Source of the DNA: Taylorella equigenitalis ATCC 35865
GTDB lineage: Bacteria > Pseudomonadota > Gammaproteobacteria > Burkholderiales > Burkholderiaceae_B
Reading direction: 5' to 3'
Assembly (NCBI RefSeq): GCF_000276685.1
Contig: NC_018108.1
Span: forward strand, 1,178,001-1,242,000
Length of the DNA stretch: 64,000 bases
Shown: positions 18,246 to 29,757 of the stretch, piece after piece
Position numbering within the stretch: position 1 is the first letter of the stretch
How the letters are laid out: the number at the start of each line of letters is the position of its first letter
The notes under the pieces: generated by a model
The model's database searches: none
Told to the model about the DNA's origin: nothing
Seen by the model: the letters and a program-made list of their open reading frames with translations, nothing else
Made by a program: the position numbers and the translations under genes

Positions 18246-20682
18246 TCGACTTAGGGGTCGAACCAGATGTGCTTTCGTTATTAAGTGCTTCAGCCTTAAG
18301 TTTAGAAATTTGTTCCTCTGATAGCGGTTTAGGCATAGATACTAAAGCATGCTCTAGAACTTCATTAATCCACTTCACAGGTATAATTTCTAAGCCATTT
18401 TTAACATTTTCGGGTATCTCCGCCAAATCCTTAACGTTCTCCTGAGGTATTAGAACCTTTTTAATACCTCCTCTTAGAGCTGCTAGAAGTTTTTCTTTTA
18501 AACCTCCAATAGCTAAAACTTCACCTCTAAGAGTTATTTCGCCTGTCATAGCAACATCAGCCCTTACTGGAATACCTGAATATGCAGATACCAATGCTGT
18601 AGTTACAGCTATACCAGCAGAGGGTCCATCTTTAGGAGTGGCACCGTCAGGAACGTGGATATGCATGTCTTTTTTCTCAAAAAGATTATCGAAAAATCCA
18701 AGTTGATAAGCCCATGATCGGATTACAGTACGGGCAACACTCATAGATTCCTTCATAACATCACCCAGGGATCCTGTATGCTGAATCTGTCCTTTACCTT
18801 GAACAACTGCTACTTCTATAGAAAGCAAATCGCCTCCAACCTCTGTCCAAGCCAAGCCAGTAACCTGACCAATACGGTTTTCTTTTTCTGCCAATCCAAA
18901 AGTAAATTTACGTACGCCTAGATATTTATCTAGATTACTGCTATCAACCACTGTGGTTTTAATCTTAGTTTTTTTGGAACTTTCTTCCTCTTTTTCAACA
19001 ATAGCTTTAACCACCTTACGGCAAATTTTTCCCAATTCTCTTTCAAGAGAACGAACACCAGCTTCACGTGTGTAATATCTCACAACATCTATCACAGCAG
19101 TGTCATCGATTTCGAGTTCACCAGTCTTAATTCCATTGTTTTTCATCAATTTTGGAATCAGATGATCTTTGGCAATGTGCAATTTTTCATCTTCTGTATA
19201 ACCTGAAAGTCTGATTACTTCCATACGATCGAGTAATGGTGCAGGTATGTTCATTGTGTTGCTTGTAGCTACAAATAATACATCCGACAAATCATAATCA
19301 ACTTCTAAATAATGATCTTGAAAGGTATTATTTTGCTCAGGATCTAGAACCTCTAATAAAGCCGCTGAGGGATCACCTCTGTAATCCTGACCCATCTTAT
19401 CTATCTCATCAAGTAAGAAAAGCGGATTTTTAACACCGACTTTAGTCATATTTTGAATGATTTTTCCAGGCATAGCTCCGATATATGTACGTCTATGACC
19501 ACGTATCTCGGATTCATCATGCACACCACCTAATGCCATACGAACATACTTTCTATTCGTAGCTTTCGCAATGGATTGCCCTAATGAAGTTTTACCCACC
19601 CCAGGAGGTCCAACTAGACAAAGTATTGGAGCTTTAAGTTTGTTACCTCTTTTTTGTACTGCTAGGTATTCAACAATACGCTCCTTAACTTTTTCAAGCC
19701 CATAGTGATCTGCATCCAATGTCTCTTGGGCAACAGAAAGTTTAGTGTTAGCTTTTGATTTTTTCTTCCATGGCACACTAACAACTGCATCAATATAACT
19801 TCTAATGACTGCTGCCTCTGCAGACATAGGAGCCATCTGTTTAAGTTTTTTAAGCTCACCTAGAACTTTTTCCTCTGTTTCATCAGGCATGCCCGCCTCT
19901 TTGATTTTCTTTTCTAAAAGTTCAAGATCGGCACCCTCTTCACCTTCTCCTAACTCTTTCTGAATAGCTTTTATCTGCTCATTTAGATAATAGTCGCGTT
20001 GACTTTTTTCCATCTGTTTTTTTACGCGATCTTGGATTTTTTTCTCAAGAGAAATAATATCCATCTCGTACTCTAGGAAAAATAAAAGACTATTCAAACG
20101 ATCAATTAAGTCAATTTTTTCAAGAAGGCTTTGTTTTTTACTTTGATTTACATGAAGCTGAGCACATACTGTATCTGAAAATCTAACTGGATCCTCAATG
20201 CGTAAAATTGATTGAACAACATCAGGTTGAAGGCGTTTATTTATTTTTACAAACTCTTCAAATTTAGTTCCAACACTGCGAATAAGAGGAGATACTTGAG
20301 ATTCGTCCGATATTGTAGTCTCTACAATATGCCCTTCGCCCATATATAAAGAACCATCATCCTCTATATAATCGATTTTTATGCGTTCTACACCCTCAAC
20401 TAATAATTTAATTGTCCCATCTGGCAATTTAATCAGTTGAAGAATATTTGCTACTACACCAAATTTATTAATTTGATCAAATTTTGGCTCATCAACTTCT
20501 GGAGAAGTTTGAACAGTAAGGATTACTTGATGACCATCTTTTTCGGCCATAGCCTTTTCTAGGGTGGCAATAGATCTCGCTCTACCCACGAATAAAGGCA
20601 CAACCATATGAGGAAACACCACGATATCTCGCAGTGGCAATAATGGAAGATTAACCAGTTTTTTATCTAATGACATATGCAT
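18238..20682 (-). CDS. lon: ATP-dependent protease La
   Basis: Degrades misfolded and regulatory proteins in the cytoplasm. 814 residues: N-terminal substrate-binding domain (PLLPLRDIVVFPHMVVPLF), AAA+ module with Walker A GPPGVGKTSLG and Walker B FLLDEIDKM, and a C-terminal serine protease domain with the catalytic Ser in PKDGPSAGIA and Lys further on. An ATG two codons in (20676) is an equally possible start. It lies 22 bp after clpX and belongs to the tig-clpP-clpX-lon cluster. Confidence 0.97.
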   Translation of the reverse strand: MHMSLDKKLVNLPLLPLRDIVVFPHMVVPLFVGRARSIATLEKAMAEKDGHQVILTVQTSPEVDEPKFDQINKFGVVANILQLIKLPDGTIKLLVEGVERIKIDYIEDDGSLYMGEGHIVETTISDESQVSPLIRSVGTKFEEFVKINKRLQPDVVQSILRIEDPVRFSDTVCAQLHVNQSKKQSLLEKIDLIDRLNSLLFFLEYEMDIISLEKKIQDRVKKQMEKSQRDYYLNEQIKAIQKELGEGEEGADLELLEKKIKEAGMPDETEEKVLGELKKLKQMAPMSAEAAVIRSYIDAVVSVPWKKKSKANTKLSVAQETLDADHYGLEKVKERIVEYLAVQKRGNKLKAPILCLVGPPGVGKTSLGQSIAKATNRKYVRMALGGVHDESEIRGHRRTYIGAMPGKIIQNMTKVGVKNPLFLLDEIDKMGQDYRGDPSAALLEVLDPEQNNTFQDHYLEVDYDLSDVLFVATSNTMNIPAPLLDRMEVIRLSGYTEDEKLHIAKDHLIPKLMKNNGIKTGELEIDDTAVIDVVRYYTREAGVRSLERELGKICRKVVKAIVEKEEESSKKTKIKTTVVDSSNLDKYLGVRKFTFGLAEKENRIGQVTGLAWTEVGGDLLSIEVAVVQGKGQIQHTGSLGDVMKESMSVARTVIRSWAYQLGFFDNLFEKKDMHIHVPDGATPKDGPSAGIAVTTALVSAYSGIPVRADVAMTGEITLRGEVLAIGGLKEKLLAALRGGIKKVLIPQENVKDLAEIPENVKNGLEIIPVKWINEVLEHALVSMPKPLSEEQISKLKAEALNNESTSGSTPKSIN

Positions 20683-20704
20683 CCTCTAATTTAAAGGAGA
20701 GTCA

Positions 20705-21934
20705 TCAACTTATAATTTCTGGCTCTCCACCTAAGACAGCTTCTTCGTTTAGAATAACCTTTTTAATATCCGAACGAGAAGGCATCTCAAACATAATAGG
20801 CATAAGTACAGATTCAATAATCGATCTTAACCCTCTCGCCCCAGTTTTTCTTTTGATAGCCTTCTCGGCAATCAATTTAAGGGCTTCTGGAGTCACCTCC
20901 AATTCAACGCCTTCCATAGCAAACAAAGTTTGATACTGCTTAACTAAGGCATTTTTAGGGACAGTAAGAATCTGAACTAAAGCTCCTACATCCAACTCCT
21001 GTAATGTGGTGACTACAGGTAGCCTACCAACAAGTTCAGGAATCAAACCAAATTTAATAATATCCTCGGGTTCAACTTGGGCAATAAGCTCCCCCACCCC
21101 TTTTTCAGTTTTGTGGGATACAGAAGCATTAAATCCAATCCCAGATTTTTCAGTTCGGTTTTGGATAATCTTCTCTAATCCTTCAAATGCACCACCTACT
21201 ATAAAAAGTATATTAGTAGTGTCAACCTGAATAAACTCCTGCCCAGGATGCTTACGACCACCTTGTGGTGGAACTGCGGCAACCGTACCTTCTATAAGTT
21301 TAAGCAGTGCTTGCTGTACACCCTCACCCGAAACATCTCGAGTAATAGAAGGGTTTTCTGACTTCCGAGCAATCTTATCTATTTCATCGATGTATATAAT
21401 GGCTTGCTGAGCTTTTTCAATATCAAAATCGCAGTTTTGTAACAGTTTCTGAATAATATGCTCTACATCCTCACCTACGTATCCAGCTTCAGTTAATGTA
21501 GTTGCATCAGCCATAGCAAAAGGCACATCAAGTTGCTTGGCTATAGTTTGAGCTAAAAGTGTTTTACCAGAACCAGTAGGACCAATCAATAATATATTGC
21601 TTTTACTAAGCTCCACATCGTTTGATTTTTCACCAGCATGACGAATTCTCTTATAGTGGTTATATACCGCTACAGAAAGTTGTTTTTTTGGACCCTCTTG
21701 ACCAATAACATACTTATCTAGAAATTCCTTAATTTCAGAAGGGGTTGGAAGTTTTGCTAACTCTTCAGAACCTTCATCAGTATTTTTTGATTGCTCTTTA
21801 ATTAAATTCAAACAATCATTTATACACACATCACAAATAAATAATCCTGAAGGACCAGCAATAAGTTGATTTACTTCTTCTTTTTTTCTCGAGCAAAAAG
21901 AGCAACGTGCATTTTTTGTTGATTTTGATGTCAT
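20705..21934 (-). CDS. clpX: ClpX, ATPase subunit of the ClpXP protease
   Basis: Unfolds substrates and feeds them to ClpP. 409 residues: N-terminal zinc-binding domain with CSFCSRKK and FICDVC, the AAA+ core with Walker [13 protein letters not shown] and Walker [11 protein letters not shown], and the IGF-type loop region around residues 265-275 ([11 protein letters not shown]-like), which docks on ClpP. The start overlaps the clpP stop by 4 bp, so translation is likely coupled. Confidence 0.98.
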   Translation of the reverse strand: MTSKSTKNARCSFCSRKKEEVNQLIAGPSGLFICDVCINDCLNLIKEQSKNTDEGSEELAKLPTPSEIKEFLDKYVIGQEGPKKQLSVAVYNHYKRIRHAGEKSNDVELSKSNILLIGPTGSGKTLLAQTIAKQLDVPFAMADATTLTEAGYVGEDVEHIIQKLLQNCDFDIEKAQQAIIYIDEIDKIARKSENPSITRDVSGEGVQQALLKLIEGTVAAVPPQGGRKHPGQEFIQVDTTNILFIVGGAFEGLEKIIQNRTEKSGIGFNASVSHKTEKGVGELIAQVEPEDIIKFGLIPELVGRLPVVTTLQELDVGALVQILTVPKNALVKQYQTLFAMEGVELEVTPEALKLIAEKAIKRKTGARGLRSIIESVLMPIMFEMPSRSDIKKVILNEEAVLGGEPEIIS

Positions 21935-22614
21935 TTTTCTTTGTTCAAATCGCTACGATTTGTAAATACAGTGTCAATTAAACCAAACTCGAGTGCTTCT
22001 TCGGGACTCATATAATAGTCACGTTCAGTATGCTTACGTATAATTTCTATATCTTTATCGCAATGCTTAGATAAGATGCGGTTCAGTCTTTCACGCAAAT
22101 CCAAAATTTCTCTAGCTTGAATTTCAATGTCCGTAGCCTGACCTTTGGCTCCCCCAAGGGGTTGATGAATCATAATACGAGAATTTGGTAAGCTATATCG
22201 TTTACCTTCAGCTCCAGCAGTCAGTAACAACGCACCCATGCTGGCTGCCAATCCTGTACACATAGTGGAAACATCTGGAGTAACAAACTGCATAGTGTCA
22301 TATATAGCAAGACCAGCATAAACTCCACCACCTGGTGAATTTATATAAAGTGAAATATCCTTTTCTGGGTTTTCTGATTCTAAGAAAAGAAGTTGAGCAA
22401 CAACTAAATTAGCGGTCTGCTCATTAACTTCACCAACCATAAAAATAATACGCTCTTTAAGAAGACGAGAATAGATATCATAAGCCCTCTCGCCTCTACC
22501 AGACTGTTCTATTACATGAGGAATATAACCTAAGCCATGAGGGCGAACTGAATCACTCCCATGCACAGAAGTATAGAAATCAATAAACTTAGAGTTGTAA
22601 TCAAATAAACTCAT
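21931..22614 (-). CDS. clpP: ClpP, proteolytic subunit
   Basis: Serine protease that forms the double seven-membered ring of ClpXP. 227 residues with the catalytic Ser in [11 protein letters not shown] and His in [11 protein letters not shown]. The N-terminal extension before [16 protein letters not shown] is a propeptide-like segment. The ATG overlaps the last base of tig, consistent with one operon: tig, clpP, clpX, lon. Confidence 0.97.
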   Translation of the reverse strand: MSLFDYNSKFIDFYTSVHGSDSVRPHGLGYIPHVIEQSGRGERAYDIYSRLLKERIIFMVGEVNEQTANLVVAQLLFLESENPEKDISLYINSPGGGVYAGLAIYDTMQFVTPDVSTMCTGLAASMGALLLTAGAEGKRYSLPNSRIMIHQPLGGAKGQATDIEIQAREILDLRERLNRILSKHCDKDIEIIRKHTERDYYMSPEEALEFGLIDTVFTNRSDLNKEK

Positions 22615-23933
22615 TATTGTTGACCCATAAGCTCTTTAAATGGAATTGATTCTTCTGTGACTTTACCTTTAGAAAGGAAATATTCCACAACATTATCTTC
22701 TAAAACAGAATTTTCTATATTTGAGCGTGCTTCGCGATTAGACAAGCAATATGCCACAAACTCCTGAGGTTTCTCATAATTTTTAGAAATCTCTTCAATT
22801 CTCGCTCTAACTTGCTCCATAGTTGGTTTAACATCCTCAGTATCAACTATATGTGCAACAATAAGCCCTAATTTAACTCTTCTAGAGGATTCATCTCTAA
22901 ATGTTTCTCCCTCGATAGGTAGAGTATCAGCATTAGGAGTTTTTGTTTGAGCTAATTGCTTTCTAATTGTGGCAATGTGATCTTCTATTTCCCTATCTAC
23001 CAATGCTTTAGGTACTTCCATTTCAACTTTAGATGCTAGTTCATCCCAAACGGATTTTTTTGTGCGTGAAAGCAAACGAGCATTTGTTTCTCTTTCAAGA
23101 TTTGCTTTGATCTCTTCTTTTAATTTCTCAACATCACCATCTTTTTGACCTAGTGATTTAGCAAACTCTTCGTTAACTTCTGGAAGAACAGGCTCTGCTA
23201 CTTCTTTCATATTAAGTGTGAACTCAGCAGTTTTTCCAGCCACTTCTTTTCCGTGATAATCTTCTGGGAAAGCTAGTGAAAATGTTTTCTCTTCGCCCGC
23301 TTTAAGCCCTTTTGCTGCCTCTTCAAATTCTGGCAACATAGCACCAACACCTAGTACAAATGGAAAGCTCTCAGCCTTACCGCCTTCAAATTCAACGCCA
23401 TCAATCTTACCTGTAAAATCTACTGTCACACGATCCTGATCTTGAGATGCACGATCTACCTTATTAAATTTGGTACGTTGTTTACGTAGAATTTCAATTG
23501 TTTCATTGATTTCAGAATCACCTAGTTCTGATTTAAATTTCGTGAAGTTCATAGAACCTACATCACCCAAATCAACTTCAGGATATACCTCAAAATCAGC
23601 TAAAAATACAAAATCCTCAGTCGAAGTTTCACCCTCTTTAGGTTTGATGTCAGGTCTACCAGCTATTCTAAGATCCTGTTCACGAACAATTCTATCTAGC
23701 TCATCAACAACTTGCTTATTTAGAGCTTCGTATCTAACACTAGGTCCGTGACTTTGCTCAATCATTTTTAATGGAGCTTTACCTGGCCTAAAACCCTGCA
23801 CTTTTGCAGTTTTAGCGATACGTTTTAGTTCTGATTGAGCAGCATCATCTACTGCTTTTTGGCTAACACGCAACTCAATTTGACGCTTTAAGCCATCTAG
23901 TTTTTCAATTTTTGATTCATTACTAGTAGTCAT
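22614..23933 (-). CDS. tig: Trigger factor
   Basis: Ribosome-associated chaperone and peptidyl-prolyl isomerase. 439 residues: N-terminal ribosome-binding domain with the signature GFRPGKAP near residue 48, a central FKBP-type PPIase domain (about 155-245, [13 protein letters not shown]), and a helical C-terminal domain. First gene of the tig-clpP-clpX-lon cluster. Confidence 0.97.
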   Translation of the reverse strand: MTTSNESKIEKLDGLKRQIELRVSQKAVDDAAQSELKRIAKTAKVQGFRPGKAPLKMIEQSHGPSVRYEALNKQVVDELDRIVREQDLRIAGRPDIKPKEGETSTEDFVFLADFEVYPEVDLGDVGSMNFTKFKSELGDSEINETIEILRKQRTKFNKVDRASQDQDRVTVDFTGKIDGVEFEGGKAESFPFVLGVGAMLPEFEEAAKGLKAGEEKTFSLAFPEDYHGKEVAGKTAEFTLNMKEVAEPVLPEVNEEFAKSLGQKDGDVEKLKEEIKANLERETNARLLSRTKKSVWDELASKVEMEVPKALVDREIEDHIATIRKQLAQTKTPNADTLPIEGETFRDESSRRVKLGLIVAHIVDTEDVKPTMEQVRARIEEISKNYEKPQEFVAYCLSNREARSNIENSVLEDNVVEYFLSKGKVTEESIPFKELMGQQ

Positions 23934-24028
23934 GAAAAAACCCTAAATAAGTTATAAATTTTTTTGTTAACTTGCTATTTTACTTAAATAACAAATATTT
24001 TTATCTCATTTAGGGCAAAAAACTATAT

Positions 24029-24166
24029 TTAATTAAAATTTATGCCTCCGCCCACATTAGCTCCTATACCGCTTCTATCAGCCTTAACGCTACCACCAAG
24101 CTGACAAGCACTTATAGATAAACTTGTAAATGCGATTAAAATTCCAGCAATAATAATTCTAACCAT
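24029..24166 (-). CDS. Very small putative lipoprotein (45 residues)
   Basis: A short minus-strand frame fills much of the space between tig and the next gene. It begins MVRIIIAGILIAF and has a convincing lipobox SISAC with Cys at 21. The mature part of about 25 residues is Gly-rich and polar. A GAGG Shine-Dalgarno lies 8 bases upstream. It resembles small entericidin-like lipoproteins in size and layout, but there is no sequence match I can claim. Confidence 0.55.
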   Translation of the reverse strand: MVRIIIAGILIAFTSLSISACQLGGSVKADRSGIGANVGGGINFN

Positions 24167-24241
24167 ATGTTAACCCTCAAAAAATTAATTTTTCTATGTA
24201 AAAATATACCTTAATTCAACTTCTATTCCAATGGGGTAATT

Positions 24242-24670
24242 ATGAGCAATGATTTCAATGAAATAAAAGATGTAGAAATTTCAGAGACAACTAGTCGCCA
24301 CGATTCCATATTCACAAATGGCACTTTTGTACTTGGACTTATTATCTTCGGAATTCTAGGGCTTGTTATATCATGGTCTGTGAGTTTCACAACCATGTTT
24401 TTTGGTATGGTTGGTACTATAGTATCAGTAGGCACTTGTAGCTTAAGTAATAGCGAACTAGAGTTCTCAAAATCAAAACTTCCTCGACTTAGAGACGAGA
24501 ATTATGTGTATATTGCTATTAGGTCAGTTATAGGTGCTTTATCAGGTACTGCGCTCGTTCTTATGACCATTCAACATGTTCAAGTTCATTGGTCTCACCT
24601 TGCGGTAGTATCACTATTTTCTGCATTTGCAGTTGATCAAATCGTTTTTAAAAGGGTATTTTCTAAGTAA
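24242..24670 (+). CDS. Hypothetical integral membrane protein
   Basis: 142 residues with about four hydrophobic segments (roughly 27-47, 50-72, 95-115, 118-135) and polar ends. I do not recognise the family. It lies 3 bp before glnE on the same strand, so it may be co-transcribed with glnE. The frame is clean and the composition is that of a real membrane protein. Confidence 0.65.
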   Translation: MSNDFNEIKDVEISETTSRHDSIFTNGTFVLGLIIFGILGLVISWSVSFTTMFFGMVGTIVSVGTCSLSNSELEFSKSKLPRLRDENYVYIAIRSVIGALSGTALVLMTIQHVQVHWSHLAVVSLFSAFAVDQIVFKRVFSK

Positions 24671-24673
24671 TTA

Positions 24674-27394
24674 ATGGACATTATTTCTAATGCCGCTAAT
24701 TGGTCAAATTATTTAAAGACAAAATTATCCTCTAGTCCTAAAGTTTTAGAGCAACTTAACAAGGACCTTGACCAGGAATATGGGAGGTCCTTGATTAAAT
24801 CTGTGTTTGCTGATGTTGGATTAAATTTAGATTCTATTGAAAGCTGTGACTTAGAAATTGATAGTGTAAAGTCGTCTTTAAGGCTTGCCAGAAGAAGAAT
24901 ACTTTTAGTGACTATTGTAAAAGATATTGCCAAAGAGATTAAAACATCTCAAGTTGTTCAGACTATGAGTTTACTGGCTGATTTTTCAATAAAAACTGCC
25001 TATCACACTGTAAATAAAAAGTTATCCAAAATCTATGGCACCCCCACAGATCCAGAAAAAAAACAGCCACTATTACCAATAATAATAGGTATGGGGAAAT
25101 TAGGAGGTTTTGAACTTAACGTTTCTTCTGATATTGATTTAGTTGTTCTTTATTCATGTCAGGGAGAAACCGAAGGCAAACATAAATCAATATCATTTCA
25201 TGAATATTTTCACAAACTAACTCAAAGGATGATGCATTTGCTATCAGACATTGATGCCGATGGATTTGTGTTTCGCACCGATTTAAGGTTACGTCCAGAT
25301 GGTGATGGCAGTCCGCTTGCTTGGAGTCTAAATGCTTTTGAGCATTACATAGTCACACAAGGTAGAGAATGGGAACGGTACGCTTATCTCAAGGCAAGAG
25401 CCATTTCTATTACTGATATTTCCATACCAAATAATAACGATTATGAATATTTTGAAGATTTAAGGACTTCTTTCGTCTATAGAAAATATTTTGATTTTGA
25501 TACTTTAAATTCCCTTAGAGATCTTAGAGAGCAAATTAAAGATGATTGGGACCGTAAAGTCGCAGCCAAATCAAATAATGGTTTTAATATCAAATTAGGA
25601 GATGGGGGTATCAGAGAAATTGAGTTTATCGCTCAATTAATTCAACTTATGAAAGGTGGGCGATTACCAAGTTTACAGGAACGAGGTACGGTAGCAGCGT
25701 TAAAAGCAATTTCAGCCGCAGGTCTGATGGAACTAGAAGACGCAACCAAACTGGTAGAAATATATTACTTTCATAGAAGAGTTGAACACTTCTTGCAATA
25801 TAAAGATGATATGCAAACCCATGAAATTCCAGATAGCCTTGAAACTAGAAAGTTTCTAGCATCTGCTATGGGATATGAGTTTAATGAGTTCACTGAAACC
25901 CTGGAAGATTACTGCAAGTTTGTATCTAAAAAATTTGAGGAAGTTTTTAATTTAGTTGGTTTGCAGACTGAGCCAGTTAAAGAAGTGATTACCACTTTGG
26001 AGAAAGAGGAATCCGATAAATTTTCAAATTTAAAACAAGCATGGAAAATTCTAAAAAACAAACCCAAAATAAAACAATTAAGCCCAACAAATATTAAAAG
26101 GCTAGACGAATTATTTTTGTATTTAGCAGACTCTAGCCTGAAATCAAATGAGCCAGTTAGAACTTTCATTTTACTTTGTGAATTAATAGAAACCATTGCT
26201 CAAAGAAGCACATACATAACCCTTTTAATAGAGTATCCTGAAGTTATAAAAAGAGTTGCTCGAATTATGAGCACAAGTCGGTTGGCGGCTCAGGTGTTAT
26301 TGACACATCCTATACTGCTCGATAGTTTATTAGATTGGAATGCTCTTATGGAACCAATCGACTTTGAAACACTCAGAGAAAATTTAAACCGTGAAATGGC
26401 TGCTTGCGTAGACTCTAAGGGGAATGCAGATGTTGAACGTCAGATGAATCTAATTAGAGATGCGTTTAACATTGCCAACTTACAACTAATTGCTCAAGAC
26501 TTAGAAAATGCTTTTACTGTAGAAGAGCTGGCCGATAATCTTTCGTTGCTGGCTGATATCCTACTTGAAATGTGCTTGAGGTGGTGTTGGGGCAATCTTC
26601 GCAAACCAGATTGGCCCGAAGAGCCTGAATTTGCAATTATTGGATACGGTAAATTAGGTGGCAAAGAGCTTGGATACTATTCCGATTTAGATTTAGTGTT
26701 TATTTTTGATAGTGTTCATCCTGATGCCTCAGAAATGTACAGTAAACTTGGTCGCAGGCTTATTAATTGGCTTACGGCTATGACCTCTTCTGGTCGTCTT
26801 TATGAAGTTGATATGAGACTAAGACCTGATGGTGATTCTGGTTTATTGACTGTTACCATGGACAGCTTCAAAAAATATCAACTAGAAGATGCATGGGTTT
26901 GGGAGCATCAAGCCCTTAGTAGAGCTAGATTTGTGGCTGGTTCTGTAAAAATTGGCAATGAATTTGAAGCCTTAAGAAAAGAGATACTTAAAAGAAATAG
27001 AGATGGCATCGATATCAAAGGTGAAATTCTAAAAATGCGAGAACGCATATCGCAATCTCACCGCCCATCTCAAAAAGGATTATTCAACGTCAAATATGAT
27101 GTTGGAGGAATGATTGATATTGAATTTATTACGCAGTTTTTAGTGCTTACAAATTCACATAAATATGAAAAATTAATTTTAAATTTAGGAAATATCAATC
27201 TACTTCAAATAGCTTCAGATTTAAGTCTCATACCCGAAGATTTAGCAAGTAAATGCATAGTTGCTTATAGAACATATCGTAAAATACAGCATGAATTCAG
27301 ATTACAAGAAAAATCAAATGTTGAAGTTAATCCATCAACTTTAAGCACTGAAATACAAGCCGTTAAAGACCTTTATAAGTATATATTTCAATGA
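24674..27394 (+). CDS. glnE: Bifunctional glutamine synthetase adenylyltransferase/deadenylase
   Basis: Adds and removes AMP on glutamine synthetase in response to PII signals. 906 residues with two nucleotidyltransferase domains. The N-terminal deadenylase has [19 protein letters not shown] and the C-terminal adenylylase has [19 protein letters not shown]; both contain the SDxDL metal site. The regulatory GlnD-type helical regions follow each domain. The length is slightly below the usual ~945. It ends by overlapping the queH start by 4 bp. Confidence 0.96.
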   Translation: MDIISNAANWSNYLKTKLSSSPKVLEQLNKDLDQEYGRSLIKSVFADVGLNLDSIESCDLEIDSVKSSLRLARRRILLVTIVKDIAKEIKTSQVVQTMSLLADFSIKTAYHTVNKKLSKIYGTPTDPEKKQPLLPIIIGMGKLGGFELNVSSDIDLVVLYSCQGETEGKHKSISFHEYFHKLTQRMMHLLSDIDADGFVFRTDLRLRPDGDGSPLAWSLNAFEHYIVTQGREWERYAYLKARAISITDISIPNNNDYEYFEDLRTSFVYRKYFDFDTLNSLRDLREQIKDDWDRKVAAKSNNGFNIKLGDGGIREIEFIAQLIQLMKGGRLPSLQERGTVAALKAISAAGLMELEDATKLVEIYYFHRRVEHFLQYKDDMQTHEIPDSLETRKFLASAMGYEFNEFTETLEDYCKFVSKKFEEVFNLVGLQTEPVKEVITTLEKEESDKFSNLKQAWKILKNKPKIKQLSPTNIKRLDELFLYLADSSLKSNEPVRTFILLCELIETIAQRSTYITLLIEYPEVIKRVARIMSTSRLAAQVLLTHPILLDSLLDWNALMEPIDFETLRENLNREMAACVDSKGNADVERQMNLIRDAFNIANLQLIAQDLENAFTVEELADNLSLLADILLEMCLRWCWGNLRKPDWPEEPEFAIIGYGKLGGKELGYYSDLDLVFIFDSVHPDASEMYSKLGRRLINWLTAMTSSGRLYEVDMRLRPDGDSGLLTVTMDSFKKYQLEDAWVWEHQALSRARFVAGSVKIGNEFEALRKEILKRNRDGIDIKGEILKMRERISQSHRPSQKGLFNVKYDVGGMIDIEFITQFLVLTNSHKYEKLILNLGNINLLQIASDLSLIPEDLASKCIVAYRTYRKIQHEFRLQEKSNVEVNPSTLSTEIQAVKDLYKYIFQ

Positions 27395-28068
27395 ACGATA
27401 CCAAACCATTTGTAACGCCAATTGAGAGGCCGAAGTTAACATTGCCACAAGGGAAGAAGAAACTTTTAATGCATTCCTGTTGTGCTCCCTGTTCAGGAGA
27501 GATTATGGAAGCCCTTCTGGCTTCGGGTATTGATTATTCAGTTTATTTTTACAACCCAAATATTCACCCACGAAAGGAATATGATATTCGAAAGAATGAA
27601 AATATCAGATTTGCAGAAAAGCACGGTATTGAATTTTTTGACGATGATTACGACCCAGAAAATTGGTATACAAGGACTAAGGGCATGGAATGGGAGCCTG
27701 AGCGCGGTCCGCGATGTACTGTTTGTTTTGATATGCGTTTTGAGAAAAGTGCCAAGTTTGCACATGACCATGGGTTTGATTGTTTAACTAGTAGTTTAGG
27801 CATATCACGTTGGAAGGATATGAACCAAATTAATGGATGCGGTCATAGAGCCGTAGAACCCTACCCTGATTTAGTTTATTGGGATTTTAATTGGCGTAAA
27901 GGTGGAGGTTCTGCCCGTATGATTGAGATTAGTAAGCGTGAGGGATTTTATCAGCAGGAATATTGCGGTTGTAGTCACTCATTAAGAGATGCAAATCGAT
28001 ATCGAGTCAGTCAAGGCAGACCAAGAATTGAGTTGGGTGTCAAGTTCTATAGCAGGGAAGAAAATTGA
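27391..28068 (+). CDS. queH: Epoxyqueuosine reductase QueH
   Basis: Final step of queuosine synthesis in tRNA, reducing epoxyqueuosine; the QueH type is unrelated to the cobalamin-dependent QueG. 225 residues with the conserved Cys motif [10 protein letters not shown] near residue 29, a second Cys pair in [10 protein letters not shown] and the C-terminal CGCSHSLRD, which together bind an iron-sulfur cluster and metal. The HPRKEYD segment is also typical. It is coupled to glnE upstream and to the next gene downstream by 4-bp overlaps. Confidence 0.93.
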   Translation: MNDTKPFVTPIERPKLTLPQGKKKLLMHSCCAPCSGEIMEALLASGIDYSVYFYNPNIHPRKEYDIRKNENIRFAEKHGIEFFDDDYDPENWYTRTKGMEWEPERGPRCTVCFDMRFEKSAKFAHDHGFDCLTSSLGISRWKDMNQINGCGHRAVEPYPDLVYWDFNWRKGGGSARMIEISKREGFYQQEYCGCSHSLRDANRYRVSQGRPRIELGVKFYSREEN

Positions 28069-28733
28069 AACTGTTCAAACAATTTGTATTTACATTATGT
28101 ATGGGTGCAGTTTTAGGTTTAGGGCTTGAAGCTTATTTGTATGCACAAAATATCCAAGAATACACTATTAGATATGATTCTAATAAGATGATTCCTGCTT
28201 ACATAAAGTATAAAAATGATGGTTCTCAATACTCTATTAGTACCAAGATTAACGTACCTTTTTACGATATGTCTTTTGAATCTGAAGGATTAGTACACTC
28301 CGATCGAATTGAACTTAAAAATTATAAAGATATACGCAACGGTAAAGTTTATGCCTCTGCAGTAGTCGATAACGGTCTAATTACATATGGGAAAGAAAAG
28401 TATCCAAAAAACTCAATTGAATTAAATCTTCCAGTTTTCGATTTATTTGGACTTGCATATCAACTTTCATACTATGGTGAATTACCTCCTAGCCTCCAAT
28501 ACACAAATGGAAAAAAATTGTATTTGATGGATCCTGTAGTTCTTAATCAAACTTCAAAAACAGTCACAGTAGACGGAGTAAATAAAACTGAAATCACATA
28601 TAAATTTCATGGATCCGATAACAAGGCAATAGAAGTAAAGAAGCTAGAAGGTGAACAATTTCCTCGATACATTTCCTATACGAAGGACGGGGATAAATAT
28701 GTTTTTAAATTTGATGAATTTGTTAACCCATAG
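28065..28733 (+). CDS. Exported protein, DUF3108-like
   Basis: 222 residues with an N-terminal signal or anchor segment (about 5-27) and a beta-rich remainder. The alternation of short strands with [15 protein letters not shown] and the closing [15 protein letters not shown] look like the DUF3108 family of periplasmic proteins. I am only moderately sure of this. Translation starts at a TTG that overlaps the queH stop (TTGA). It is the last gene before the mobile element. Confidence 0.65.
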   Translation: MKLFKQFVFTLCMGAVLGLGLEAYLYAQNIQEYTIRYDSNKMIPAYIKYKNDGSQYSISTKINVPFYDMSFESEGLVHSDRIELKNYKDIRNGKVYASAVVDNGLITYGKEKYPKNSIELNLPVFDLFGLAYQLSYYGELPPSLQYTNGKKLYLMDPVVLNQTSKTVTVDGVNKTEITYKFHGSDNKAIEVKKLEGEQFPRYISYTKDGDKYVFKFDEFVNP

Positions 28734-28974
28734 ATTCATAAAATTTAAAAAGCTAATAGTGAGCATTTAATTAATAAATTCAATCACTTATTCTATGTAA
28801 TGGGGATTAGAAATTACTGAAAAAATGGAGGAAATTACGGGGAAAATTGGGAATGGGGTGGCTGATGGGAAATAAAAAAAATAAACTTTTTGAATGTATT
28901 CAATAACTTAAGTCCGACTAAAAGGCGCGTTGCCATAAGTGTTGCCATTTTTTTCGGTGCTTTTGTTGTATTTT
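28734..28974. other. Gene-free junction between chromosome and conjugative element
   Basis: About 240 bp without a gene. It starts AT-rich, then has a purine-rich stretch with several GGGG runs (about 28800-28875), then a short GC-richer part with two direct repeats. After it, every gene belongs to a conjugation system or its cargo. No tRNA, integrase or clear duplicated gene end is visible, so the exact insertion point cannot be placed. Confidence 0.5.
28929..28948. repeat. Paired direct repeats, possible att or integrase arm site
   Basis: GTTGCCAT occurs twice, 12 bp apart, at 28929-28936 and 28941-28948. Short repeats of this kind near tyrosine-recombinase att sites serve as arm sites, and the position fits the element's left edge. 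The function is inferred from position only. Confidence 0.35.
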
Positions 28975-29000
28975 AACCACTCTTTTGAGTGGTTTTTTTA
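28975..29000 (+). terminator. Hairpin before traL
   Basis: AACCACTC / GAGTGGTT with a TTTT loop, then a T-run. Layout as for the later cassette hairpins: it ends 1 bp before the Shine-Dalgarno of the next gene. Confidence 0.8.
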
Positions 29001-29010
29001 CGGAGAAAAA

Positions 29011-29757
29011 ATGAAACAAGTTCATATTGTACTACAAGGAAAAGGTGGTGTTGGTAAAAGCCTAGTTGCTTTAGTTCTAGCACAGTATCTAAAAGATAAA
29101 GGAAATGAAGTTATCTGTTTTGACGCAGACCCAGTAAATCAAACTTTATATAAATTCCCTTCTTTAAATGTCAAGCTAATTAATTTACTAAAAGAAGATG
29201 GTTTTATAGATAACTCAAGTTTCGATAGTATTTTTGATGAATTGCTTAAGTCATCAGAAGACACCCAATTTGTGATTGATAATGGCTCTGGCTCTTTTAT
29301 TCCCTTAATTTCATATCTTAAAGAAAATGAAGTGCAAGAAGTGATTAATACTATAGGTGCTGAATTAGTTTTTCATATACCTATTATTGGGGGAGGCTCA
29401 ATAGATGATACCTCTCATGGATTAATGAATATCTTGACAAGGTTTAATTACCAATCAGTAATATGGATAAATGAATTTTTTGGGCAAGTAATTAAAAATG
29501 AAAAATCCTTTGAAAATTGGAGTGTTATTAAAAACAATCAACACAAAATCAAAGGGCTAATATTTCTTAAAAAATATAGCGATTCAACATTTGGAAAAGA
29601 TATATCCAAAATGACAACAAATAATCTAACTTTTGATGAGGTAGATAACTCATCAGATTTCCCCTTAATGTCTAAACAAAGAATTAAGACATTTAAAAAA
29701 AATATATACCAACAACTAGATCCAATATTAGGAGGAACTAATTATGAAAAAACCTAA
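29011..29757 (+). CDS. traL: TraL-like ParA-family ATPase of the conjugation region
   Basis: P-loop ATPase, 248 residues, starting MKQVHIVLQGKGGVGKS: the deviant Walker A of ParA/MinD proteins, with DADPVNQ as the following motif. The VHIVLQGKGGVGKS start is typical of IncP-type TraL proteins, which lie in transfer regions and may help relaxosome or plasmid placement. A longer frame from 28939 runs through the terminator hairpin and is rejected; GGAG lies just before 29011. It overlaps trbM by 14 bp. Confidence 0.82.
   Translation: MKQVHIVLQGKGGVGKSLVALVLAQYLKDKGNEVICFDADPVNQTLYKFPSLNVKLINLLKEDGFIDNSSFDSIFDELLKSSEDTQFVIDNGSGSFIPLISYLKENEVQEVINTIGAELVFHIPIIGGGSIDDTSHGLMNILTRFNYQSVIWINEFFGQVIKNEKSFENWSVIKNNQHKIKGLIFLKKYSDSTFGKDISKMTTNNLTFDEVDNSSDFPLMSKQRIKTFKKNIYQQLDPILGGTNYEKT

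Noticed and set aside
28734-28974. A tRNA or tmRNA gene end as the insertion site
   Set aside because: No cloverleaf, T-loop motif or CCA end could be found in this stretch.
28939-29010. Longer traL start at 28939
   Set aside because: The extension runs through a hairpin terminator and does not resemble TraL; the ATG at 29011 has a good Shine-Dalgarno.
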